A stretch of DNA of 64,000 nucleotides from Geomonas edaphica (GTDB taxonomy: Bacteria > Desulfobacterota > Desulfuromonadia > Geobacterales > Geobacteraceae), in the NCBI RefSeq assembly GCF_004917075.1, contig NZ_SSYB01000001.1, positions 310,001 to 374,000 on the forward strand, read 5' to 3'. Positions 30,235 to 38,321 of this stretch are shown piece after piece. Position 1 is the stretch's first letter; each line of letters begins with the position of its first letter. The position numbers and the translations under genes were made by a program. The notes beneath the pieces were generated by a model. The model did no database searches, had not been told where the DNA came from, and worked only from the letters and a program-made list of their open reading frames with translations.

Positions 30235-31440
30235 ATGAGGGACATGAGACCACTTCTTATCCTAGCAACCACTTGTATCGCGATGTTGATCACTGGTATA
30301 TCGGAGGCGCAGACCATGCAAAATCGTCTAAACGCGAAACAACGGGCAATGATCCCCATCGCTGCATTCACTGCCAACGGCGATCTCGACAAGTTAAGAG
30401 TGGCGCTAAGTGATGGCCTCGATGCCGGGCTTACGGTGAGTGAGATCAAGGAAATCCTGGTCCAACTTTACGCCTACGCCGGCTTTCCCCGAAGCCTTAA
30501 CGGCATTGGCACCTTCATGACTCTTATAAACGAGCGAGAAAAAAAAGGTATCAGGGACGAGAAGGGGAGGGAATCAAGTCCTCTGCACACGAACCGAACT
30601 AGCCTCGAATTTGGCACCGAAAACCAGACCAGGCTAGTGGGACAACCTGTGACAGGCCCTGTTTTTGATTTTGCCCCAGCGATCGACCAATACTTGAAGG
30701 CCCACCTCTTCGGCGATATCTTTCAGCGCGATGTGTTGACTTGGCAGGACCGTGAGGTGGCGACAGTGGCGGCTTTGGCGAATATCGAAGGCGTTAATCC
30801 CCAATTACGCGGACATCTGGCTATCGCTCTTCACAATGGCCTGTCCCCAGAACAACTGCGGGATCTTATCGGTGTTCTGCGGGCAAAGTGCGGCCCGAAG
30901 GTTGCGGAGAACGCTGTAGTCGTTTTTGAGGAGGTTCTAGCTTCCAGAAAGCAAGTACCGGTGGGAGAACGCCCTGTTATGGATAACGTCGAGGCTACTG
31001 CAGACCTCCAAAAGGAGAAGAACATGAGTCAACACAGTGATCTCCGCAATGGCGGTGTTTTCCCCGTCGGAGAGAAAAACGAAAAATATGCCAAGTACTT
31101 TACTGGCACAAGCTATCTTAAGATGCTGTCGACGGAAAGGATGTTTATAGGCAATGTGACCTTTGAGCCGGGTTGCCGGAATTTCTGGCATATCCATCAT
31201 AAAGGAGGACAGATTTTGCTCGTCACTGGCGGACGCGGCTGGTATCAGGAATGGGGAAAAGCCGCGAAGGAACTCAGGGCCGGTGACGTGGTTAATATTG
31301 CACCAGAAACCAAGCATTGGCATGGAGCGGCTAAAGATAGCTGGTTCTCCCATGTGGCAGTAGAAGTCCCCGCAGAGGGCGGTTCCACCGAATGGCTTGA
31401 GCCGGTGTCCGACGAGGCATACACCCGGTTGCCGAAGTGA
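30235..31440 (+). CDS. Double carboxymuconolactone decarboxylase-cupin fusion, exported
   Basis: A 401-residue three-domain protein. Residues 1-25 form a signal peptide ('LLILATTCIAMLITGISEAQT'). Two CMD domains follow, at about 30-100 ('YAYAGFPRSLNG') and 170-250 ('LTWQDREVATVAALANIEG'). A C-terminal cupin at about 290-385 has the metal motif split in 'HIHHKGGQILLVTGGRGWYQ' and 'KHWHGA'. CMD proteins include AhpD-like peroxidase partners; here the CxxC of AhpD is missing. An internal ATG at 31024 after AAAGGAG could allow a separate cupin to be made. The likely setting is oxidative or electrophile stress, with the periplasm as location if the signal is real. Confidence 0.8.
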   Translation: MRDMRPLLILATTCIAMLITGISEAQTMQNRLNAKQRAMIPIAAFTANGDLDKLRVALSDGLDAGLTVSEIKEILVQLYAYAGFPRSLNGIGTFMTLINEREKKGIRDEKGRESSPLHTNRTSLEFGTENQTRLVGQPVTGPVFDFAPAIDQYLKAHLFGDIFQRDVLTWQDREVATVAALANIEGVNPQLRGHLAIALHNGLSPEQLRDLIGVLRAKCGPKVAENAVVVFEEVLASRKQVPVGERPVMDNVEATADLQKEKNMSQHSDLRNGGVFPVGEKNEKYAKYFTGTSYLKMLSTERMFIGNVTFEPGCRNFWHIHHKGGQILLVTGGRGWYQEWGKAAKELRAGDVVNIAPETKHWHGAAKDSWFSHVAVEVPAEGGSTEWLEPVSDEAYTRLPK

Positions 31441-31564
31441 TCAAATCAGTCGAGCGATGACGGCTATAGAGAACGCGGTACAAAATGAACGCCAACGCGT
31501 GGGTTGACAAAACGAGCGTGAGCGATCGGTACTAGGGGGATCAGTGAGCCAGGCATTCACTCCA

Positions 31565-31933
31565 TTACTTTCCACATGGCAGAGCTTCTACGTCATAGTT
31601 GGTTCGGCAGTTGCGGCGGTCATTGCCATCCAGTTCGCCAAAATTCCTGTTTTCCAAACCAACAAAGAGAGCATTTCGTGCTGATTTGGGCGGCAATAAT
31701 GCTTTTAAGGGCTCAAGGCTCTTGAGGTAATTACTGATATGTTCCATTGCCTCCGGAATTATCGAAATACGCTCATTTTCGCTATCCTTGCTGTGTCGAA
31801 TGGTCACGATACTCGTGTTACCGTGACAGGTTATGTCCTCGATGTCAATGTTGGCAATTTCTGTTCGATGTAAAAGGGCGGTTACCGCCAAGGCAATAAT
31901 GGCCTTATCTCTAATTGCTGTAGATGCATTCAC
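31565..31933 (-). pseudogene. Tyrosine recombinase (phage integrase) fragment
   Basis: About 122 codons resemble the central catalytic part of XerD/phage integrases: 'RDKAIIALAVTALLHRTEIANIDIEDI' is the box carrying the first Arg in true enzymes, here 'LLHRTE', and 'IRHSKDSENERISIIPE' corresponds to the beta-hairpin with the Lys. The C-terminal HxxR...Y part is missing; the frame ends in unrelated residues. The similarity extends a few codons upstream of the GTG start. Together with the small fragment at 31978 it marks a decayed mobile element or island end. Confidence 0.65.
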
Positions 31934-31977
31934 AAGTGCCTGTCGTTGGGTCTTAGTTACCCTGTCTGCAACGCACG

Positions 31978-32148
31978 ATGAACCAAGTCACCAATGAAAC
32001 TGATGTGACGGAGGAAGTGATGAAAAGCTTATTGGAGACGGAAGCCGACCGTAAAAACAATGCCATTACGATTGACGCGGCAAAGAAGAATTTGAACCAT
32101 GTGTGCAGGTTCCTTTCAGGGGCCGCTCGGGCGCTAATTACCCCTTGA
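31978..32148 (+). CDS. Small hypothetical protein, 56 residues
   Basis: An open frame starting MNQVTNETDVTEEVMKSLLE and ending 'FLSGAARALITP'. The composition (Glu, Asp, Lys, Asn-rich, amphipathic) looks protein-like rather than random, but no ribosome site is clear and I recognise no family. It is surrounded by integrase debris, so it may be a remnant of a mobile-element gene. Confidence 0.3.
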   Translation: MNQVTNETDVTEEVMKSLLETEADRKNNAITIDAAKKNLNHVCRFLSGAARALITP

Positions 32149-32392
32149 AGAGCCGCTCCTGCATCAAACAAAGCCGAAAAGCAGATGAGCCTTCAACTGT
32201 TGGACATGAACAGGAAACTACAATAATCAAGGCGCCTAGAGCTGTCAAAATACTTCTGGCCGGCGGCAAGCCAGACGACAATACGAGGTTCTGATTACAC
32301 GGCTTACAGTCGTTTCCTGGCATTAGGCAACAAAAACTGTGGCGTGAATTTACCGGCCAGTAAACGGAGGTAGGTAAATTCATCTACCACTA
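32149..32392. other. Non-coding stretch downstream of the sigma-54 activator gene
   Basis: Nothing definite. It contains short fragments with no start signals, and probably belongs to the same decayed island as the integrase remnant. No terminator hairpin with a T run was found for the minus-strand activator that ends at 32393. Confidence 0.35.
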
Positions 32393-33922
32393 TCAGGTTC
32401 TTTTCCCATATTTTAAGCCGAGTTTGCTCATCCTCCCCCTTAAAGTGTTAGGGTTAATGCCGAGTAGTTCTGCTGCACCTCCAGGACCATGGACCTTTCC
32501 TTTTGCCATTTTCAAAACTTTACTTATATGCGCAGCCATAGCTTCATCAAGATTTATTGCCCCCCCGGTAAGTTCCTCACTTATGGATGGTGTTTTTGCA
32601 CTCTTTTCGTCCAGCAGCAGTGAATCAAATTTCAATTGACCGCCTCTGTACCGGATCAGTTCTCTCTCCACGAGATTTTCCAGCTCTCTAACATTCCCGG
32701 GCCACCAGTAGTTCATCATTCTTTCCAACACGCCTGGCGCAATGGCAGGGGGGGAGGAGATGCCAAATTCCCTGCACTTAACCTCTACGAAATGCCGTGC
32801 GAGGGCTGGGACATCCTCTCTTCTTTGCCTGAGCGGCGGCACGATGATCGGAAACACGTTCAATCTGAACCAAAGGTCCTCCCTAAATTGGTTTTCTGCC
32901 ACCATACCTTCTAGGTTGCGGTGCGTCGCAGCGATCACGCGGATGTCAACAGGGATTGCCCGATCTCCTCCTACTCGTTCTATCTCTTTATGCTGTAGCA
33001 CGCGCAAAAGCCTCACTTGTGCTTGGGGCGGCAGTTCGCCGATCTCATCCAGGAAGATGGTCCCGCCATCTGCCCGTTCAAAACGTCCGCGCTTTTCTGT
33101 AATCGCCCCAGTGAAGGCTCCCTTTTCGTGACCGAAGAGTTCGCTGTCTATAAGGCTCTCGGAAATGGCGCCACAGTTAACCTTGATAAATGGGCCATCT
33201 TTGCGCGAAGAGGCGAAATGGATGGCGTTGGCAATGACGTCTTTTCCTGTCCCGGTCTCCCCCATCAGGAGAACCGTGTTGGAAAGTGGAGCGATTTGCT
33301 GAGCCATCTCCATAACATTTCGCAGTCCTGAATTCCCCCCGATGATTTCGTCCCCCAAACGGGGCACCAATTCGCTACGCAAGAAGCGGTTGTCGTCCAG
33401 AAGGGTATCCCGGTAACGAAGCACCTCTCCATAAGAGAGGGCGTTCGCTAGTGCTAATGCAAACGGATCTGCCACCGTAGACAGAAGCTCTGCATCTCCT
33501 TGATTGTATCTGCCTTCACCGTATGCTCGTAAAGCAAGAACCCCTATTAATTCGTTTTCTACACGGAGGGGTAGGACAAGGTCTGAATTCCCAGCTAATT
33601 CGACAAGCTCACTAATCATTTTTGCAGGACCGCTTAAGGCTCGGGCATCCATAATTAGTGGTCCTGAAAGCTTTTGGCCCCACCCCCACACAAGTTCCGG
33701 CAACGGCACGATCTCTTTTGCCGCCTCTCCATCACTGTTCGCAAAGTGTGCTATTCGCCGGATAGCTCCGAGTTGGCTGTCCATGATGTCGAGATAAATC
33801 TCATCCAAGGGGAAATGCTCCCGCAAGTAGTCAAATGCGCGTTTCACGGCAACCCGGATGTCCAGGCTGCTGCATATCTTGAGGGTAACCTCTCTGAAGA
33901 ATTCATCTTTATTGACTGCCAT
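32393..33922 (-). CDS. Sigma-54-dependent transcriptional activator (GAF-AAA-HTH)
   Basis: A 509-residue enhancer-binding protein. Residues about 10-170 form a GAF-type sensor ('LDIRVAVKRAFDYLREHFP', 'LPLRVENELIGVLAL'). The AAA+ domain (about 200-430) has Walker A 'GETGTGKD', the sigma-54 contact loop 'GAFTGA' and Walker B 'TIFLDEIGELP'. The C-terminus (465-509) is a Fis-type helix-turn-helix ('AAELLGINPNTLRGRMSKLG'). Such proteins open sigma-54 promoters in response to a small ligand. A candidate -24/-12 promoter occurs at 36313 upstream of the DUF190/efflux genes. It is divergent from the DsbA-like gene, which may be another target. The ligand is unknown. Confidence 0.9.
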   Translation of the reverse strand: MAVNKDEFFREVTLKICSSLDIRVAVKRAFDYLREHFPLDEIYLDIMDSQLGAIRRIAHFANSDGEAAKEIVPLPELVWGWGQKLSGPLIMDARALSGPAKMISELVELAGNSDLVLPLRVENELIGVLALRAYGEGRYNQGDAELLSTVADPFALALANALSYGEVLRYRDTLLDDNRFLRSELVPRLGDEIIGGNSGLRNVMEMAQQIAPLSNTVLLMGETGTGKDVIANAIHFASSRKDGPFIKVNCGAISESLIDSELFGHEKGAFTGAITEKRGRFERADGGTIFLDEIGELPPQAQVRLLRVLQHKEIERVGGDRAIPVDIRVIAATHRNLEGMVAENQFREDLWFRLNVFPIIVPPLRQRREDVPALARHFVEVKCREFGISSPPAIAPGVLERMMNYWWPGNVRELENLVERELIRYRGGQLKFDSLLLDEKSAKTPSISEELTGGAINLDEAMAAHISKVLKMAKGKVHGPGGAAELLGINPNTLRGRMSKLGLKYGKRT

Positions 33923-34356
33923 AACGATGTGAGCTCCGCTAAACCGACTTGCTCATGAGCCGGTGGAGGACTTTCTGTCCTGTTGTTAGATAAACTGCCC
34001 AGCAATAACCAATATCTTGTGACAACAGCCAGCTTGGTTGGTCATACCGGTAATGGAGGGGGCCGCTGGTCTTGATGGGGGTGAAGATGAGCTGGAGATC
34101 TGCAACCGGTAACTCCTCTACACGTGTGGGTGTGTTTTTGTTTTGCCCAACAATTGTTATATTAAACGATTTACCAGATCGCGCAATTTAAGGCAATGGC
34201 AATTTGTCATATTTGGTTTTTAACTTTGCGGCTATAATCGTAAATAATCAAAAAACAACGATATTGTTGATTGGCACGAATGTGGCTTTGCTTAAACCGT
34301 CAACGCCTCGTCTGAGGCATATGCTTGGTTTTTCGAATATAAAATTGAGGTGTACA
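33923..34356. other. Divergent intergenic region, AT-rich
   Basis: This 434-bp gap lies between the sigma-54 activator and the DsbA-like gene. It holds the palindrome AACAATTGTT at 34149-34158, a possible protein-binding site, and becomes AT-rich from 34130 on. A frame running in from TTG 34204 lacks any ribosome site, so I do not count it as coding. No clear GG-N10-GC sigma-54 promoter was found; TTGGTTTTTAACTTTGC near 34213 has the wrong spacing. Confidence 0.4.
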
Positions 34357-35259
34357 ATGAACAAAATAATTGAAATCGTCGAATTCACCGATCCGGTCTG
34401 CACCTGGTGCTGGGGCAGCGAGCCTGTTCTGCGTAAGCTGGAAACTAGATTTGGAGAACAGGTAAAAGTCAGTTTTATCATGGCAGGTTTGGTTAAAGAC
34501 ATCACTGCATTTTACGACAGTTACAATGACATTGGAGGGGACCCGGTCCGCTCCAATAGGCAAATCGCCAAGCACTGGCTTGAGGCTTCCCAGCGTCACG
34601 GGATGCCTGTGAAAATCAATGGATTCAGCTTGTTTTCACGGGAGCGCGTGTCTTCCTACCCGTTGAATGTGGCTTACAAAGCTGCACAAATGCAGGATCA
34701 AAACCTAGCGGACAGATTTCTTAGGCGCGTTCGTGAAGCATCGGCTGCCGAGGCGAAGTTGACAAATACCACCGAGGTGTTGGTGGAATTGGCCTCAGAA
34801 GTAGGCCTGGATGTCGCCCGCTTCGTGGAGGATTTTTCCAACGGGGCCGCCCAAAAGGCATTCGCGCAGGATCTCACGATAACGCAACGATATAATGCCC
34901 GAGGTTTCCCCACATTTCTCGTCCGATTTGAAGGGAAGGAGACTCTTTTACGCGGATACAGGAGGTATGAGGATTTCAAGGCTGTGATTGGGCTGATGAC
35001 AGAAGGAGAGATCGCTGAGCTGCCGATTTCGCCCAGCGAAGAGGCTGTCATGGCGTTTATAAGAACCTATCTCTCGGTAGCGCCGGTTGAAATAAAAATG
35101 ACCTTTGACCTAGCCGATGCCGAATGGGATTCGATGTTGGATTCGCTGCTGGCAAAAAGAATGATTGTGCGCCGTGAAGCGGGAAATGGATACTTTGTCT
35201 CACCCAAAACCGGCGGTGCGGTTTGCGATACCGTAGCCGGCACCTGCACAGCAGTTTGA
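34357..35259 (+). CDS. FrnE/DsbA-like thioredoxin-fold protein with C-terminal extension
   Basis: A 300-residue cytosolic protein of the DSBA-like thioredoxin family. 'FTDPVCTWCWGSEP' near residue 8 gives the CxxC active site (Cys-Thr-Trp-Cys), followed by the helical insert and 'ARGFPTFLV', the cis-Pro loop. Standard members, about 210-230 residues, act as dithiol oxidoreductases in oxidative stress. This one has 70 or so extra residues ('MTFDLADAEWDSMLDSLLAKRM...') that look like a small winged-helix-like unit and end in a Cys pair ('CDTVAGTC'). The start is ATG 34357 with GAGG upstream; the longer frame from TTG 34204 is unsupported. Confidence 0.8.
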   Translation: MNKIIEIVEFTDPVCTWCWGSEPVLRKLETRFGEQVKVSFIMAGLVKDITAFYDSYNDIGGDPVRSNRQIAKHWLEASQRHGMPVKINGFSLFSRERVSSYPLNVAYKAAQMQDQNLADRFLRRVREASAAEAKLTNTTEVLVELASEVGLDVARFVEDFSNGAAQKAFAQDLTITQRYNARGFPTFLVRFEGKETLLRGYRRYEDFKAVIGLMTEGEIAELPISPSEEAVMAFIRTYLSVAPVEIKMTFDLADAEWDSMLDSLLAKRMIVRREAGNGYFVSPKTGGAVCDTVAGTCTAV

Positions 35260-35345
35260 TCATAACCTAGAAAACGTTAGTCCCCATCGGGACCAGCAGG
35301 CGTAGTCAAATCAGATGTATGAATTTGATACAGAAGGAGACAATT

Positions 35346-35951
35346 ATGAAAACGGAAAAATTCACAGCAACAAACGCAGCCATGCTTCTCATCGATCATC
35401 AGGTTGGAACCTTAAGTTGGTGCTGCAACATCCCACAGGAATTAATCAAGAATAACACGCGTGCGTTGGCTCGAGCAGCGAAGGCCCTGGATATGCCCCT
35501 GATTCTCACAAGCAGTATGGAAGAGTACACACAGGGGCCTCTGCTCAAGGATCTGGAAGAGATCGCACCGGAAGAGCACGCTCGCAGAGTGAAGCGTTTT
35601 GGGGTGGTGAATGCTTGGGATGATCCCAACTACAAGGCGGCGGTCATGGCTACCGGACGGCGGAACTTGATTATTGCGGGTCTCACCAATGACGTATGCA
35701 TCGTTTATCCCGCGATGAGTGCGGTAGAGGAGGGCTTCAACGTACAGGTGGTAGTGGATGCTGGTGGCTCTCCAACCCAGATCGCAGATGAGACCGCTCT
35801 AAGGCGCATGGAGCGTGCGGGGGTGACTCTTACCTCAACAAATCAGCTTATAGCCGAGTTGGCTGGATCATGGACAACCGAAGGCGGCTCAAAACTGATT
35901 CAGATATTGTTCGAGGAAGTGCTGGTGCACCTCGGCAAACCGTCTACCTAA
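35346..35951 (+). CDS. Isochorismatase-family hydrolase (YcaC-like)
   Basis: A 201-residue cysteine hydrolase. The catalytic triad is visible: Asp in 'MLLIDHQVG', Lys in 'RRVKRFG' and Cys in 'GLTNDVCIVYPA' preceded by the cis-peptide Asn-Asp. YcaC-type enzymes hydrolyse unknown amides or act in stress responses. ATG 35346 is preceded by AGAAGGAG; the frame opens earlier at 35319. It lies 86 bp after the DsbA-like gene and before a strong terminator, so the two may form one transcript under control of the divergent sigma-54 activator. Confidence 0.87.
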   Translation: MKTEKFTATNAAMLLIDHQVGTLSWCCNIPQELIKNNTRALARAAKALDMPLILTSSMEEYTQGPLLKDLEEIAPEEHARRVKRFGVVNAWDDPNYKAAVMATGRRNLIIAGLTNDVCIVYPAMSAVEEGFNVQVVVDAGGSPTQIADETALRRMERAGVTLTSTNQLIAELAGSWTTEGGSKLIQILFEEVLVHLGKPST

Positions 35952-35976
35952 AAGGATTCTGTGCAAGCTGCATGAT

Positions 35977-36012
35977 ATTTTGCCCCTCAGGAGCCATCCT
36001 GTGGGGCAAAAT
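35977..36012 (+). terminator. Bidirectional-looking terminator after the hydrolase gene
   Basis: ATTTTGCCCC pairs with GGGGCAAAAT, extended by CAGGA/TCCTG around GCCA. The stem flanks of A and T allow function on either strand. It ends the hydrolase transcript. Confidence 0.8.
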
Positions 36013-36312
36013 GCCATCAGAGGTATCATTCGGAGCGGACCGAGTCGATCTCCTAGTTGTTCTCCTTAACCACACCATCTTTCATCACTAGTTTGTTCTA
36101 TCCCCCCCAGAACGTGAATTGCCCCCCACTTACGCCTCCTGGGCAATAACCTGCAGTATGCAGGCATATCGCACAGGCAGGAGCAAAGCCCAACGGCATT
36201 CCCTTATTTAGTAAATTGCTGAATTTAACAAAGGCAAGCCCCGCAGTTTTGCTTTATTTGGTGATTGTCTAAACGCTTGTTTTTAAATACCTGTTATTAC
36301 ATAACAATTTCT

Positions 36313-36330
36313 TTGGCATGAATGTCGCTA
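36313..36330 (+). promoter_or_regulatory. Candidate sigma-54 (-24/-12) promoter
   Basis: TTGGCATGAATGTCGCTA has GG at 36315-36316 and GC at 36327-36328 with exactly ten bases between, as sigma-54 promoters require (consensus TGGCAC-N5-TTGCA). It lies about 105 bp before the DUF190 gene in an AT-rich gap (36013-36435) that otherwise shows no gene. It is the best candidate target of the nearby sigma-54 activator. The -12 element is TCGCT rather than TTGCA, so confidence is moderate. Confidence 0.45.
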
Positions 36331-36435
36331 TAGCAATGATAAGTGATTTAGCAAGACTGGGGAATTACCAAGTGCCCCCCCTCTGTAAATCCTGATCTCG
36401 CTACCATTCATGAAACAAAATGGGAGGGAAAGACA

Positions 36436-36753
36436 ATGTATGGATATCAGCTGACATTTTTTACCCAGCAGGACCGAACACATAAGAATCGGTGCCTGGG
36501 GGAATGGCTCATTGAGGAGGCGCTTTGCATGGGCATCAAAGGCGCAACGCTGTTCACTGCCGCAGAAGGTTTTGGTAGAGAGCGAAAACTACACTTCGTA
36601 GGATATTTTGATGTCTCCGATCAACCTATAGAGGTCTCCATGGCAGTCAGCGAGGAGGCGGCCAGCATATTTTTAGAGCATTTGAAGCAGGAAGGGATCG
36701 ATGTCTTTTACATCAAGTCGCCCATCGAATTCGGCACAACGAGGAATCGATAA
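36436..36753 (+). CDS. DUF190 family protein (PII-like fold)
   Basis: A 105-residue protein with the DUF190 layout: 'GYQLTFFTQQDRTHKN' at the start, 'LIEEALCMGIKGATLFTAAEGFG' in the middle and 'GIDVFYIKSPIEFG' at the end. DUF190 proteins have a PII-like ferredoxin fold and often sit beside CrcB fluoride channels or transporters, where they are thought to bind nucleotides and modulate them. Here no crcB is present; the neighbour is a tripartite efflux operon 50 bp downstream, suggesting a regulatory or sensor link to that pump. GGGAGG is upstream of the ATG. Confidence 0.85.
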   Translation: MYGYQLTFFTQQDRTHKNRCLGEWLIEEALCMGIKGATLFTAAEGFGRERKLHFVGYFDVSDQPIEVSMAVSEEAASIFLEHLKQEGIDVFYIKSPIEFGTTRNR

Positions 36754-36803
36754 GCGATCCGGCGACTTTACAAGCTTCGTTCAACACTTGTCTGGGGTAG
36801 ATC

Positions 36804-38321
36804 ATGCGGTTTGGAAATGAAAACGTTTTTGACATGACTAGAAAGTTCACAAACCGGCCGGATGGAAGAAAATACATCCGCCACTTGCCCGTGTTCCTGA
36901 GCCTCGCCTTCCTGAGCGCATGCGCCGTCGGCCCTGATTTCAAGAGGCCGGTGAGCACGCCTCCCGCGCACCTCATGGAGACCACCGACGAAATCGGCAG
37001 GCAGAGCCAAGTAGTGACGGGGAAGATGGAGACAGCATGGTGGACGCTGTTCAACGACGAGATCCTGAGCGAACTTCAAGAACGCGCTCAGAAAGGGAAC
37101 CTCGATCTGCTGTTGGCGGCTGCGCGTCTGGCGCAAAGCCGTGCGCAGACCGGCGTCGCCAATTCTGTAGGGCTTCCGCATCTCAGCCTAGGCGGTTCCT
37201 ATGCGCGGGCCGCGGACAGTGCAAACGGCCAAATGGCGCTACTTGGCGCTCCCGACAGTCCGTACGATATTATGCAGGCGGGATTCAACGCGAGTTGGGA
37301 AATCGACTTGTGGGGGCACGCCCGGAGGACCGGCGAGTCTGCTGCGGCATCGCTGCAGTCAAGTGCGTTCCAACGAGAAGGGGTGCGCGTATCGATTGCC
37401 GCAGAGGTCGCTCGCGCCTACATTCAGTTGCGCCACGTCCAGACGCAATTGGACATTACCCGCCAAAACCTGGCCATTGCCGAAAATGCTCTTAAGCTGG
37501 CGGACAGTCGCGTGAAAAATGGCGTAGCCACCCGCTTCGAGTCGTCGGCATCGGCTGCACAGTTGGCATCGACAAAGGCGCTGATCCCGCGTCTCGAGGA
37601 ACAACGTGACGCGCTGATGAATGCCCTGGCATTGCTGCTTGGTGAACCTCCTCGTGCACTGAATTCCTTGTTGACACCAACGCACCAAATCCCGCCCGTG
37701 CCAAGCAAAGTGCCAATCGGATTGTCCTCTGAACTTGTGCGCCGTCGCCCCGACATCCTCCAAGCCGAAGCACGCCTGCATGCTGCGACAGCTGCCATCG
37801 GTGTAGCCAAAGCTGATTTCTATCCGCGCATAAGCCTGAACGGCAGTCTCGGTTTTCAGTCCCTCAACCTGGACACCTTCGGCAACTGGGCATCGCGCAC
37901 CTTCGCAGTGGGACCGACTCTCTACCTGCCCCTCTTCGAAGGTGGCAGGCTAAAAGGCACGCTTGCCTTGAGTGAGGCTCGTCAACAGGAAGCGGCGATC
38001 GCCTACCAGCAAACGGTACTGCACGCCTGGCATGAAGTTGATGACACGCTCAGCGCCTACGCTGATGTCCAAAGGCGCAGGGAGCAACTCACACTCGCCT
38101 TCGACGAGTACCGCAAGGCCTACGCTGTCGCTCTGAGGCGCTATGAGCAGGGCGCCGCAGAATATCTGATGGTGTTGACAGCGCAACGCTCATTGCTGGC
38201 CAGCCAGATGGAACTCGCCGACAACACGAGCCGTGTCTCCATCGCCATGGTCAACCTGTACAAGGCGCTAGGGGGGGGCTGGGCAGCCCAGACGGGTGAA
38301 TCCGGAGGCCCGCAAAAATGA
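36804..38321 (+). CDS. Outer-membrane efflux lipoprotein (OprM/NodT family)
   Basis: A 505-residue RND/EmrAB-type outer-membrane channel. A signal peptide ends in the lipobox 'LSAC' (Cys40), so the protein is lipid-anchored. Two repeated halves each carry the long helical hairpins and beta strands of the TolC fold, for example 'ARAYIQLRHVQTQLDITRQNL' across the first hairpin and 'PDILQAEARLHAATAAIGVAKADFYPRI' across the second. It overlaps the next gene by four bases (ATGA). It forms the exit duct of a pump with the following MFS transporter and HlyD protein. Confidence 0.92.
   Translation: MRFGNENVFDMTRKFTNRPDGRKYIRHLPVFLSLAFLSACAVGPDFKRPVSTPPAHLMETTDEIGRQSQVVTGKMETAWWTLFNDEILSELQERAQKGNLDLLLAAARLAQSRAQTGVANSVGLPHLSLGGSYARAADSANGQMALLGAPDSPYDIMQAGFNASWEIDLWGHARRTGESAAASLQSSAFQREGVRVSIAAEVARAYIQLRHVQTQLDITRQNLAIAENALKLADSRVKNGVATRFESSASAAQLASTKALIPRLEEQRDALMNALALLLGEPPRALNSLLTPTHQIPPVPSKVPIGLSSELVRRRPDILQAEARLHAATAAIGVAKADFYPRISLNGSLGFQSLNLDTFGNWASRTFAVGPTLYLPLFEGGRLKGTLALSEARQQEAAIAYQQTVLHAWHEVDDTLSAYADVQRRREQLTLAFDEYRKAYAVALRRYEQGAAEYLMVLTAQRSLLASQMELADNTSRVSIAMVNLYKALGGGWAAQTGESGGPQK

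Noticed and set aside
31953-32171. 72-codon minus-strand frame beside the integrase remnant
   Set aside because: It has a hydrophobic but irregular composition, no ribosome site and lies opposite a more protein-like plus-strand frame.
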